Origin: Malurus cyaneus samueli
Taxonomy: Eukaryota; Chordata; Aves; Passeriformes; Maluridae
NCBI GenBank assembly: GCA_009741485.1
Contig: CM019216.1
Location: 25,681,635-25,745,634, forward strand
Direction: 5' to 3'
DNA length: 64,000 nucleotides
Below are positions 46,001-59,110 of the stretch, piece by piece. The position numbers and the translations under genes are program-made. A model generated the notes under the pieces. That model did not search any database. It saw only the letters and a program-made list of their open reading frames with translations, and was not told the origin of the DNA. How positions within the stretch are numbered: the first letter of the stretch is position 1; each line of letters opens with the position of its first letter.

Positions 46001-49000
46001 ATTGTCCAGTTTAATTGTAAGGAAAATCCTTTGACTGAGAACAAATTAGCTGTGCTGTGTCACGAACTGATCAGTTTTAGCCTGGGTATAGTATCAATGA
46101 AGAAAAGCTGCTTCTTGCAGTCAATTTGGAGGCAGTCATACAGCATTTTTTTGACAGTTCAGTAAGAAAGTGAACTCTATGAACAAATTTGTTACTATTC
46201 TGGTAAGGGCTCAAAAGTTAGTTTTTGATCTATTTTATTTATTTATTTAATAGACAATATCACTTTCAGGGATACCTGAAAGGTATAGGAAACCTTCCAA
46301 CAGGAAAATAAAAAAGAAAGAAGAAATACCTATTACCTGTAAGATTGGATTAATTTTCTTGTAATTATATCATTTTACTAACAAAGTAAAAAATTATCAT
46401 TGACATGCCATTCATCTGATTTTTGGTTCCGGAAAATTTAATTCATGTTTTCTCATAGGAAATGAAGACATTGAAGTGATATGTATTGTTACAATATAGT
46501 TTTTCAACTGCTTCCATAGCACTTCATTGTCGCTTTCACCTACTTTCTGATCCTGTTCATATACCCTGGAAATTACTGCGGGACATTATTCTGTTTCCAG
46601 GATTAAAGCATTTTCTTTTTGGCAGTCTAAAGCTCCGCTTCAGGCCAAGGAGGGAGTTAAATCTAAATCTCTTTCTGACTGGATGATTTATCCACTAATC
46701 TGCTTTGTTTAAAATAGTGCACAATAGCGCCCACAGCTTTTCTTTGGCATGTGCTATTTTCTAAATAGCAGTTTCTACTGTAAGAAAATGCCTACTATGA
46801 CTTTCATTGGGTGTGCTTTCCACACCAAATAGGGCACTTCAAAGCCCTTTGTACTACAGCCTCAATCATGAGTAGTTGTAAGGTAAGTGCCAGACTACAA
46901 TAAGTTTGAATGGCCTTAAGTGTGCAAAAAACATGATAGGAAGCACATAAATTAGGAATCCCACAAAATAGAAGCCATTAAATCTAACTTTATCTAAAAT
47001 TTAGGCAAGCAGTCTTAAACAAAAATCATCTATATGTCCTTTGAAGTCTTAGATACCTATCTTAAAAGAAATTCACTTGTTGAGCAGCTAAGAATGATGT
47101 GCAACTATAACATGGTTAAAATTAAATTTTATCAGTCCCATTCCTATGGAAAAAAAAAACCAAAAAAACAAAAAAACAAAAAAAAACCCAAAAAACCCGA
47201 GAAGTATCTAGTAGCTCCAGATGTACTGTGTTGTCCTTGGATTACAGTTTTGAACTCAGGGTTCCAGTTCTGTCCAGGACCTGCTTTTTTTTTTTGCTGA
47301 GTACCACCTTCACTTAAGCATAGAGAAGCATGTAGAAGTGCATATGGAATTAGATGCTTAAAGGTTCCTCACCCTTTTTGTACAAAACCACACTGTTAAT
47401 GCAGTGAGTCAGAAATGCAGGTTTTACCCAAGAGTTTTCAAAGCTACAGCTTTCATGATGAAAGATTGAAGCTGCTTCATGGGATCTGTTGCTTTGTACA
47501 GAAGAAAATGAGATTCCAAGAGCAAGATGGAAGTCTAGACTGAAATTAAGGTTGTTGATGACTACAGCAGACCGACTTCAAGTATGGGACTTGGATCTCT
47601 AATGATTTCTAAGTTTTGCATTGGTGACTGTGTAATACAAATATGTAAACAATTTGAATAGTAGAAACCAGGGCCGCCTAATCTTGTTGAGGGTTCTGCA
47701 TTCTTTTGATTGCTTTCTCTAATCTTATGATCCTTGTGTTGTGCATTTGACAGTAGTGTGACAGGAAAGATGGGGAATTCATCAGCCTATAAGAGTAATT
47801 TACAAATTTATGATGAAAATTTCTGTTCTCTTTAAATTTATTTTTTTTTATTCTCACAGCCTGAAGACGAGCAGCCTTTATCTTCTTATACAGCTCCAAG
47901 TATTCTTTGGTTTAGAGGCAATTGATTATGATAATTGTAATAAACACTGTTTGGGGTGTGTTAGGTTTGCAAATAACACAGTAAAGTAACCAAAATTCAG
48001 GGAAAATTTACTGCTGGCTAACTTACAAAACTTTAAGAGTCTTAGTAGCTATGGATTGGGTTCTGAGAAGATTAGATTTTCTCAAATGAGAGCACCAGGA
48101 CATGACCTGGGGCAGAAAATTAAGCAGCATAAACAAGATTACAGGTGAAAATTGTGTTCCTGTGTACCATAGAGGAATTATAGGTTAATTTTGGTTCTTT
48201 GGTTGCACCCTTAGTTTTAAGTGTTTTAAGCCTGAATAAAATCTGGTTCAGGTACTTAGGTTTTTCACATAATGTATCACCTGGATCTTCATATTAAGCT
48301 GAACTATCTGCCTTTTAAACTTGCATACAGAACTGACTTGGGGCATAAGTATTTCTGTGTAAATTGCCAATATATTTCAAAATATTGAAGAAAAAAATTA
48401 ACTATATAATTACAATGAATTTAATTGACTTTAAAATGTCATTAATGATCATCTCTTGTTATGTTCCAGTCAAAGAATATATTTGTTGTGTATACAGTAA
48501 CTGGTGAATTAGTTTATATATGCTCCTGCTGACAACCTTTGTAAGACAATACTTGACATTTGAATTTATCTGTTAACATTTGAAATTTAAAGGTGAAAAA
48601 TATCTGTAGATATGTCAGCTAGCATAATACCAAAAAGAAGAAAAAAAAATAAAAATCATGCCCAATTTGGAAAATGGATAGATTGGAAACTGTGACACTG
48701 TTTTATGAAGAAACATGGGCTACCTTAAATAAATTTTCTCTGACATTATACTTAAAGTAAAATCTAGAATTCTTAAAATTTATTTACATGGTGTTTTCAA
48801 TAAATTATATTATTTTTTGAAGGCACAGCCCAAGAAAACCCCACAAACATAAAGAGTAAATCATCTTTCACAGCAACAGAAACAATAAGTTAATATTTAG
48901 AAAACAACTAGCTTGATGTGGTTTGATATAAATAAAAAATGCCATAAAAAAGAAACAATTGTATAGCCATCCAGTCAAAGTTAACCTGGGCAATCTAAAT

Positions 49001-52000
49001 TTTTTTTTTTTTCATTAAACTTCAGGGCTTAAATGAGATTTTCAGGAAAGCCTACTTTTGTCACCATGTAATTTACCCATTTTAGAAATCTTCAGTTCTA
49101 ATCAATATTGAAAAACTCAGAAAAGATTAAAAACATTAAGATGCCTTGTGTGGAAGTACAGTATTTCTGCCTAAAGAATTTTTTTAATTTTAAGATGCAA
49201 TAGATGCATTCATTTAGACAACAATTGAAATTATCAGTATAATAGTGGTATACCTTCTCAGGGTTTGGAAAATTTGAGGTATTTCTTCTCAATATAAAAA
49301 TAGGTTTTTTCATGGAAAGGACCATTACTGTACTGTTTCCTGTGCAACTGCTATTTCAGAGAAACATCTATGTCATCACACTGAAGAAAGAACTATTTAT
49401 CTTGTCCTATTCTACTTTGATGGTGGCTTTGTAGACAGACTGGGAATCGATGACAACCAAACTTTCATCCAAGTGTTTGATCAATGCCCCATCTACTGTT
49501 CTCAGAGTTTCTCTTTGCTTTTGTGACTCCTCCTGTGTCTGAGTTGGTGTATATACCCATAGTAGCACCAAATGTTGACTTACCAATTTAGCTAGATAGT
49601 ATTCCAAATATGCCATTGCACTTAAAATTTAAGGTGCAAGTGTTAGATTTTTTCCAGTAATCAGTGCTTTGTTATCAATAAGCAGCAAATAAATCTGTTT
49701 CTTAGTATTTAAAATTATTTATATATTCTCAATATGTCTCTAAAATTTAACCGTGTTTTTTGTTCTGCAAACTTCCAGACTCAGGTTGGATTTTTTCAGT
49801 TAAGTGTGTTTTGACATTAAGGAATTTCTCTGCTCAGTAGTTTTTCAAATTAATACAGTCTGTACAACCTCTAAGTACTGAAACAACGTTATTTTTATGT
49901 CTTCCTAACACAGAGCAGTATCGGGAAGAACCGTATCATTTTTCCATATGATATTTGTTATTGCAGTCAACAATAAAGCCCTAAAATATTCTGATTGGTG
50001 AAACTCTTCTGCCTTTCAGCCTGCTTTCAGCTTCACAATAATGAAAGCTTCTGTCTTTAATGTGCCACATGAAGTATTCACACGATGATGATGTGAGTCC
50101 CTACTGTTGGATTAACTAAATTAATTTTAAGAACTTTTCTTCTGAAATTCTCAGCATTTATATAAATCTCTTCACAGGAAACTGTCATTAATAGCTTACC
50201 CAGTATGAGTGATGTTATGGGTTTGTATAATGATTTACTATATAGAATTACATAGCATATTACTTCCAAATTGTTTGAGACTGGCACTTCAGGAAAGCAG
50301 TGATCTCAATAGACATCAAATAAGGAGTTAAGCAAATAAACTTATTTCAGAAAATAATTTATAATTTTTTGTAGATTTTTTCTACTTTCTTTCTAAAATG
50401 AATGGAAGACAAAAAGGAAAAGTGGATAGATCTCCTTAAAAACTGTTCTCTGGAGTGGTTTCATACCCATCTCTACAGATGTTCTACTTTTTTCTTTATC
50501 CTTTAATCTTTTTTCTGTGAACAGCTGTACTTTTAAGTCCCTCCTGAATTTTTACCAAGGAACAACTTTCAATGGTATTTTGATATTTATTTCATGACTT
50601 TGGAAGATATTCTCACTCTTTTCTGGAACTGTAGCTTCCTCCTGAGCTCTTAGACTACAACTTAATCGACAGAGATAATGTGTCTCATTTTATTTTCTTT
50701 GTTTGAAAACTACATCTCAGCAATCTCACCTTTTCAATGCCCAGCTGAAGGAATATCAGTGATGGACTCCACTCTACAATGTCCTGTTCTTTGGTTATCA
50801 GGTTGGACAAACATGATTGACCTTTAGTTAGTCCATGCTAATTAATCCTGATAACCTTCTCATTCATGTGGATAAAGACGCCCTTTAGAATGAAGACATT
50901 CCGTATGAATAGATGAGATAGTTCATGTGATATTTTTAATCTTTCATCAAAGCTTGGAGAGTTTTGGAGCTCTGAGCGTGGAGCTCCTATTTTGGAGGCG
51001 GAGAGTCTCAAACATGATTTTAGAGAAGAGTATAGGAGAACAAAACACATTGTTTAAACTTTTAGCATGTACCTCTGCTGTATAAGTGGGACTTAAATAT
51101 TTGCTTAAGCACAGTAAGAATCTTCAATTTTTAAATTTGGCTTAAAGTTGACACCTAGAAAATCAAGATGAAAGAAGTAAAATTAACATTCAAGGTCCCA
51201 CCCCTACTCACGACATTATTATTTAAAATGTACCATGATTATATTTATATTTTTTTAGATTTTTGAGCCTTCCCCATTAGAAAAAAAATAGCATAAGATA
51301 TAAAAATTAAGACCCATCCAGCTTTCTTCTAGTCTATTTAGCTTAAATTTGAAAATTGTCACTTGCTAAATGAAATTTGGTAATCTGTTTGAAATTAGAT
51401 GTTTGTATTTATAATGAGTAAAAAAGTGTCAAAAGGAAAAGTCCCAATAAACAATGCCATTTATCTGAAATACTAGTTTTCCCTAACTATTTCTGGGAAT
51501 AATTGAGAGGAATTGTATCAAAAAGTTATTGTCCACATGTCCTTGGAAGTTTAATTGTGTGGAAGATGAAAATTAAGTTGACAATAAATACCAATAGATT
51601 TTAAAAATCTTGTTCTGTCTTTTTTTTTCTAAGGGATTTTCAGTTAAAGAGTTGAAAACAGACAAAATTCACAATGTAATTTCTTTTGTTATTTGATTAT
51701 TTTCTGCTGAAAAATAGGAGGAACTTTCACTTCCTCCTCTGAATGAAATTTCCATGACAGATAACAAACCATTCAGTGTCTATTCACTGCTAAAATATAA
51801 ACATCATTTATTTCAGCTTCTTTTCTGAGAAATCCATGGAATCTATTACACAGCCAAAAGTACCTGCTAGTGTTGTTTAATAGTATCTTGTATTAAGAAA
51901 CCAAGCAAACAGTAGTGATAAAATACTTGGGACCTAATGTCATGTTTTGACAGAAATTACTGTAAATCCACATATGCTTCCCATATGTTCATGATGTGTA

Positions 52001-52489
52001 TTTAAATAGGAATACAGACAGACATGAAGCTTTATGCTCTGCCAATGGTGCTCATTATCACAGCTATTCCCCTGGAATACATGACAGTTTTTGTTCACTG
52101 TATTAATAGATAAGGTTAGAAATCACAGCTTACAATCACAACTATCTGCTCGGTGTCTGCATGACACTTTGTCTGCATGAAGGAATGGTATAAATATGAA
52201 AAATAAAATAACCGGAAATAATAGTAGATGGAGGACATATTTGCTAGAGTTTAATCACTCAATTTTCTGCTATTTAAAATCTAATTAATGAAAGGAACTT
52301 ATTGTCAACTCCTTAAAGCTGCTAAATCATACGAAATAGATAAAATAGTGAGTCAGACAGCAAACAGCAAGTAAAATGAAAAAGGACTGCCCATCAACTT
52401 CTGATACACAATATTAAAAATTAAGATATTATGTGGTCACCCAGAAGGAGTTTGCAATTTTTCAACTTAGCCATTCCATTATTAGCTTG
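43086..52489. other. Unannotated AT-rich desert, 9.4 kb
   Basis: No gene or mobile element is recognised in the longest empty stretch of the window. It holds a T-rich GTTT-type tract at about 45488-45531 and an A-rich tract with C interruptions at 47149-47196. The open frame at 47034-47300 is lysine-rich only because it crosses that tract. Confidence 0.55.
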
Positions 52490-53402
52490 GAATTGGCTGG
52501 AATGGTCTCACTGAAAGAGTCAATGGCTCAATGTCCAAGTGGAGTACCAGTGATGAGTGACATTTCTCAGGGATATGTATGGGGACTGGCACTAGTAAAT
52601 AACTTAGTTGGTGACATCGACAGTGGGATTGAGTGTATGCTCAGCAAGTTTTCAAGACAACACCAAGCTGTGTGGTGCAGTCAATATGCTGCAGGGAAGG
52701 GATGCCATCCAGAGGAACCTCGGAAGGCTTGAAAGATTGGCCTGTGCATGTCTCAGGAAGTTAAACAAGGCAAGCAGAAATACAGACTGTGCAGAGAAAG
52801 GACTGAGAGCAGCCCTGAGCTGAAGGACTCGGGGGTGTTGGTGAATGAGAAGCTCAACATAAGCCCACAATGTGTACTTGACCTGGAAAGCCAGATGTAT
52901 CTGGGGGTGGATGAAGAGGGGCTTGGGCAACAAGAGGAGGGAGGTGATTCTGCCCCTCTGCTCTGCTCTCATGAGGTCCCCAACATAAGAAGGACATGAA
53001 CTTCTTGAGCAAGTCCAGAGGAGGCCACAAACTCGTGCACATATGGTGCACCTCTCCGACGAAGACAGGCTGAGAGAGGGAGAGCTAATCAGTGTGGAGA
53101 AGACAAGGCTTCAAGGAGACACTATAGCAACATTCCAGTGTCTCAAGGAGACTGACAAGAAAAATCGAGAGGGACCTTTACAATGGCATATAGATGCTGG
53201 ACATGGGTTAAAGGCTGCAAACTGAGAGACAGTAGATTTAGACTAGATATTGGGAAGAAATCCTTCACTGGAATGTGTTTAAAGTCAGGCCGGATGGAGC
53301 CTTAAGAAACCTGGTCCAGTGGGAGGTATCACTGTCTATGACAGGGGGTTAAAACTAGATGATCTTTAAGGTGCCCTCCAACCCAAATTATTCTATGATA
53401 AA
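52490..53402 (+). mobile_element. CR1 LINE, 3' 0.9 kb including end of reverse transcriptase and 3' UTR
   Basis: This is one of the clearest CR1 copies in the window. It reads '+' from 'aaagagtcaatggctcaatg' through 'gggattgagtgtatgctcag', 'agggatgccatccagaggaa', 'gggggtgttggtgaatgaga', 'gaggtgattctgcccctctg', 'gtccagaggaggccacaaac' to 'aaaactagatgatctttaag' and a terminal 'ttattctatgataaat'. Internal deletions and stops break it into several short frames (52433-53225), so no protein is made. The full 3' end is present; the 5' part is lost by truncation. It lies about 850 bp upstream of a second, oppositely oriented CR1. Confidence 0.93.
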
Positions 53403-54248
53403 TCCCTGTTTGTGCCAGTTTTGGCATTGACCAGTTTGCAGAGCCATTTCTTCATTTTTTCTTGCAATAGAGGCAGTAGTTGAGGGGTTTTATAATATCA
53501 GCACATTTGCAGCATTGATAAATATTAATAGGATAATATTATATATTCTCCATGTGAAACTAAAAAAGGAGAATACATTAAAACCAAAGCAAATTGTATT
53601 AGAATGCTAATTCTTCAGATCAGCAAGTCCTGGGCTAGTATTCTTATATAAGTTCATTTTTATACTATTGTTAAATTTTTGAGGTGACTTCTATTAAACT
53701 TTTGAAAACTGTGGATTGGGAAATTAAGACAATGAAATGAGATGGCAGCAGAATACTTCTCAAGTAAGATTACACAGCCCTTTGATAAGAATCAAAATAT
53801 TGTGTTCCAATCTGTAAGTAGCAATTCTTTTTTTACTTATTTCAGCACTTGAAGAATCATGGAGAAGTTCAATAGTGTGTATATCAGAGGTGCAAAACAT
53901 GAACTGGGCTTTGAAAAAGCTATGTATCCTACAGGAAGATGAATTATAAGATGTTTTTAAAAAATATTAATTTTTAATAATTTTATCAATGCTCAGGTAA
54001 TAAATGGTGGCAACTGTAACTGATATTTTTTAATTCCAAGATGAAGGGAAAGAAGGTGTAATCCAAGCCTTATGAAGAATAAATTTCAAAACACAATGTC
54101 TTTATCTATGAGGATGTATGAGTAGTTCAAATGAATGACTAAATTATAAATTATTCTTACCTTGCAGAAGTTAGTCCTATCTGAACTGTGATCTGCATTG
54201 CCAGCTCCAATGCATCCGGTAGAATTATTATTTTGTTTCTTTTCCTGT
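53403..54248. other. Unannotated AT-rich sequence between two CR1 copies
   Basis: Nothing recognisable. Confidence 0.55.
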
Positions 54249-54412
54249 ATCACAGCATCAGAGAATCACAGAATGGGTCAGGTTGGAAGGGGTCACAGTG
54301 CTTCATGTGCTCCAACCTCCCTCAATCAGGGTCATGCCAGAACAATGGCACAGGATTGTGTCAGGATGATTCTTCAATATCTTCGGTGAGGGAGACTCTA
54401 AGACCTCAACCA
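54249..54412 (-). mobile_element. CR1 LINE 3' end, minus strand
   Basis: The + strand reads 'agaatcacagaatgggtcag' 'gttggaaggggtcacag', 'gctccaacctccct', 'ggcacaggattgtgtcagga' and 'ggtgagggagactctaagac', the reverse complement of a CR1 3' UTR. It is about 165 bp long, 5'-truncated, and belongs to a different CR1 subfamily from the copy at 6722-6893. Confidence 0.87.
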
Positions 54413-57400
54413 GAACTCAATCTATCCCACTGTCCATTCAAGGCACAGATCTTGACTTTGCATATGAGGATTCCATGAAAAAATCTCTCTTTCTTAATGA
54501 TTGGATGTTTTAATGTTTGAGTTAAATTTATGGCATATATGTAAGGTTATTTGACAGAGCAGAATAAATCATGAAAAATTGCAATTATCATGATATTACT
54601 TAATGTTCCCCTGGGACAAAGGAGAAGTGTTGAATAAGGAATGTCTCCTATGCAAAGAAGACAAGTTTTTTTGAAACTAAAAAAAACAACATTTTAATAC
54701 TTTTCTTATTCACTATTTCAATGTATATAAAAGTCTTACATAATAAAGCCAGCTATATCCTATTCTTTCACACAGTCACACTTTTGCCACTGTGCTTTGA
54801 GAAAAATAGATGTACCTGCTATCACCATCTCATAGCCTCATGGGTTTTGTGTCATTTTTTTTCAGAATAAAGAAAACTGAATTTTAAAATTACATATTCA
54901 ATGAAACCTATCTCATCTTCACGCACTTAGCTTGTTCATGTGAAATTCAAGGAATTCTGGAGTGAATGGTGCAGACTACAGAGATAACAAACACTCCTGC
55001 CTTTGCCAGCCAAGATTTTGTGAGAAGAATCCTCAACTCATGGGTAGTCAAAAGCCATTGTTAAGGGTTTTCAGTTTTATAAGATTTATAAACACAAAAA
55101 TAAAAAAAAAATGAGACAATATAAATGAAGTCCACAATTAACCGGAAGCATATTATAGGCTTTGCAGAGGTAAAGTACAAAGATAACCTGCTCTATATGC
55201 AAATTTATGAAGCTCTTAGGGAAGGCTTCCAATTTCAGAACTGTATGTTCAAAACAAAATGCAGAATGTTTAAATAAGAATGTTCCATTAATAGTATAGT
55301 TTTATTAAATGAGTTGCTTTCATCAGGAGAAAAAAAGGAATAGAACTGGGGAGCTGATTCAAATTTGTAGTGATAATTCAAGAAGATTAATGTGTTCTTT
55401 TGTATTTTAAAAGAAAGCTCTGAGAAGCATAATTGATTAAGGTGGTGGTGATTCAAATCCTGTGATGTGACGGGAAGCTAAATTATTTTTTTAGCATACT
55501 ATTGTCTTAGAAGGCTTGTATACTAGTGTAAAATTTTCCTCACTTGATGTTTTCAATCATAGGCCCAAGAACATTTCTCAGTTTTATAGTTACAGTGATT
55601 TCCTGGATAATGGTTCCGATAGAAGAGAGATGAGTCTAAGAGTTCCCCAGTGCATCTGAGGAAAATAAAGATCATAACTGTTTTGGGATGAGTGATCATA
55701 TGAAAACCCTGAGGCTGTTCAGATTAGAACATTTGAAAATAAAGTAATTATTCAAAATGACTAGTTAATATTGTGTTCTTTTTCTTATTTTTTACATACA
55801 ATTTTTTTTTCTATGCTTGGTTTCAGTTCAAGATTGATGTTTCAATTGACTATGTGTTTGGGGGCAATATAGTCAATGACAATATAGTCAATAAAGCAAT
55901 TGGAGAAACTCAGGTCACATGTAGTGGGCACTTTCATTTTATCCCTTCAACCTTAATATATTCATTGTAAAGAGAATTTGCTTTGGTTAGAGTCTTTAAC
56001 TAGATAGCTAGAAGCCTACAAGCCCTTAGCAATCTAACTATCTTATATATACTCCTAAAATACACCTTTCAGTGTAGTTTCATCAAAAATCAACTCTGTG
56101 AGCTGCAAGACCACGCTAGCATATAAAATAAATTGTAGTTTGTAGATACAATTGGGATATTTGTTGTTCTTTATGCAGCAATGTTAATGTGATTAAGTTG
56201 CATGGCCCATCGTTGCTGCTGTGGCAGTTTTAATTTACTGTGATTAGCTGTGTTGACCAAAATCAGGATTCGGTAATCTAAACATAACTTTTTTAAGAGA
56301 TTTGAGACACTGTACTTCTCCTTTTACATCTCTAGTTGCTTTGAAATACTGTGATTTCTGTAAAAAGTTCTTGTGCCCTATTTACCTATTTCAAAACTCT
56401 AGTGCCAGTGAGTCCTATTACAGCCTAACCAATATACATACTATCCAGGGGTTAAAGTCTCCTTGTTTTAATCAGGTTTCTGAAAAAAAATTAGCATCTA
56501 TTATCTGAGTCGTATGTGATTATTTACATCTGCAACTTTAAAACAAGCAATAAAGAAAATATTTTCTATCTCTTTGTTCCATTCTTCCAAATGAGAATGA
56601 GACATGACATTGGTTTGTCAGTGAGAAGCAATCCATTAGCTAGAAGGTCTATATAGCTTTGCCTACCAGCTGGTGTAATGCAAATAGAAGATATAAACAT
56701 AGTTTAAAGTTGTAACAGTTTTGTGGGGAAAAAAATACAATGGTAACAGAACAAAAAATTACAATCTTCTTACAAGGACATCTTATTACATAGCTTTCCA
56801 CTAAAAACGCTTCAAAATGTTCCTCATTATGTAGCTCACTAATGGCATTTCAGACCCTCAACAATGTCAGGAACTTCAACACTGAGTTCAGATGAGTTTT
56901 GAACTCAAGAGAAGCAGGTTCCTCACAGCTTGAGATCATTAATTTGCAAGCTATTTGTCAGTTGTATGGTAAGCAGATGGAATGTACTCATCAGGGCGCA
57001 ACTTAAATGTGAAACAAATTAAAAAGAAAGAAAATTTAAAACTATGTCACCAAGCTGGGAGGACATCCAAATACTTCCATCCATGAGAATTAAAGAGATC
57101 TGAAGTTGATATTGAAAAAAAAAAAGGCAATATACAGAATTAAATAATTTTTTAAAAATCTGTGTTCTTGATTCTGTTTGTGAACTTTTCCATAGAAAGT
57201 TCTAGCTGATGCCTTAGTTCATGACAGAAAAATACTTTCAAGTAGTGAAAAATACCTTCAAGATACAATCTTTTAAGAAACAATACATAGTCTAGCATTT
57301 TTTTCTTACTATGGTGACTTTTCAGGCTTGGTATTTTAAATCTGAATTAACAGCACAGTTTGCAGTATGCTCTCTACAATGGACAAAGGATTAACTAGCT

Positions 57401-58735
57401 TTATAAAATTGATTTAAACTTATGTGACTCTGAAACTACTATGAAAGCAGTTTTCCAGCCTTTTTCTGAATTGCTCTGATTTAAAATAAAAATCAGCATC
57501 AGGATCCTATATTCCTATGTAAACAGAATTGTAATAAAATCATGAGCTTTAATCCTTTCAGTCTTCAGTGTTTTTTCTTCAGCATTTAACACCTCTCAAG
57601 ACTGACATGTAGAAGAGGAGGTATTTATGATAGTTAGCTCTTTCTTGATAGCTTCTATTATCAACTTGTATTAGATAATGATTAGAGAGGGTAAAATAAA
57701 TTATTGGAATATATACAAAAAGTGGTACATGTAAGGGTCTGTCTTTTCTGGTTTTGGTGCAATATGTAAGATTATATATATTAGGTATATTTCTGTGTGT
57801 GTAAGTACATATACATGTGACAATGTATCTATCTCTATGTGTCTAGGCAGGTAATTCATACAATCCTGAGGGCAGATCAGGCTTCAGTTCTTCTGTTATT
57901 TGTCCTGCAATGTATATTTTTCTTTTTTTAAACTAAATATATATGTATATACTAAACCAAATTTCCAGTGTGCCTTACCTCCTTAGTTAAAATTTTTAAT
58001 CATGTGATTTAAAGAATAAAAATTGTAACAATAAAATAAGGTCGGTTCATTATTGTGGGCTACATTTTGTTTTGTTTTTCAAATCTGTATTACTATTCAT
58101 AACTCTAAACATCTGGTTGAACTGTAAAATGATGGCAATTTTTCATTTCAGTATGTCATTAATATATACCTGAATTTAGCCACTCATCACAAGTATAAAA
58201 TGTAGTTTTTATTAAAGTCAAAATCAGCTTTGGGATTTAATCTTTCTTGATTGGTTGATATGTCTACAAAGTTTATATGGGTGATGAAATTAGATCTAAT
58301 TTATCCAGTTTGATGTATCTCCCCAGTCACATTTACAAAGATGGAGCTATGTTAAATGAGTTACATAGATGAAGAAAAAATATGTCCCTTAAGAAATTCC
58401 CCTTGATGTATATAATTGTCTTGTTAGAGACAACTCTAGTGATTTTCTTCTGCTAAAACAATATTTTCTCCTAATTTATTCTAATTAAGCAGATTGTCAT
58501 GAGGTCACTTATTTGGCTGTTCATCATTCTTTGAAGTTCTCTCTGTGAACCAAACACAAAGTGGCACAATTATTCCTGTCAAAACCAAGGCTTTCCACTT
58601 CAATATTGAATATATGGCAACTATTCTATTTCCATTATTTCAGCAGAAAAATCACTAAGCTAGTCATGTCAAGTGCTGACTAATTTAGATAGTGAGCTGT
58701 GTGACACGCTGCAGAGGATGGGACATTATGTGTAG
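54413..58735. other. Unannotated AT-rich sequence
   Basis: No gene or mobile element is recognised. Small tandem words occur at 55866-55892 ('caatatagtcaat' twice) and at about 57226-57261 ('gaaaaata..ttcaag' twice). Confidence 0.55.
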
Positions 58736-59110
58736 CACAGTCCAGCCTTGGTAAAAAAAAAACAGAGCAAACTGTTGCACAAAACACCCTCTCCCAGGAT
58801 GATACTCTTTCTCTGGGTTACCCTCGTGCCTCCACCACCCTCAGTCCCAGCTCCTGAAAAAGGGGATGGCTTTCCAGGTGATTGCAGGAGGGAGACAACC
58901 TCCAGAGCTGAGGCTGGAAGAGGGGAGGCAGCAGTCACTGCTCCCAGGGCAGGAATTAAACCAGGGACACCCAGGCCAGGCCATGGTGACACTGGGCCAC
59001 CTCTCTGAACGGTCAACGCAGAACAAGGGCACCAGGACATCCCACTGATAAAGACAGAAATAATTTTTACTGGCCTACAAGTCATGTGTTGTAGCTGCCC
59101 CTGAAGACCT
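58736..59110. other. Unidentified GC-richer island, about 370 bp
   Basis: This block stands out from AT-rich flanks on both sides. Overlapping short frames exist on both strands (the longest is 119 residues on minus, 58726-59085). On the minus strand 'ggtggcccagtgt' and 'ggtttaattcc', 38 bases apart, loosely resemble tRNA A and B boxes, but the spacing is short and the match poor. It could be a decayed SINE, LTR fragment or processed pseudogene. I cannot decide which. Confidence 0.35.

Noticed and set aside
52433..53225. Series of short + frames as genes
   Set aside because: They are broken pieces of a CR1 reverse-transcriptase ORF and its 3' UTR.
58935..58995. tRNA gene on the minus strand
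   Set aside because: The A and B box matches are poor, the spacing is too short and no cloverleaf can be drawn.
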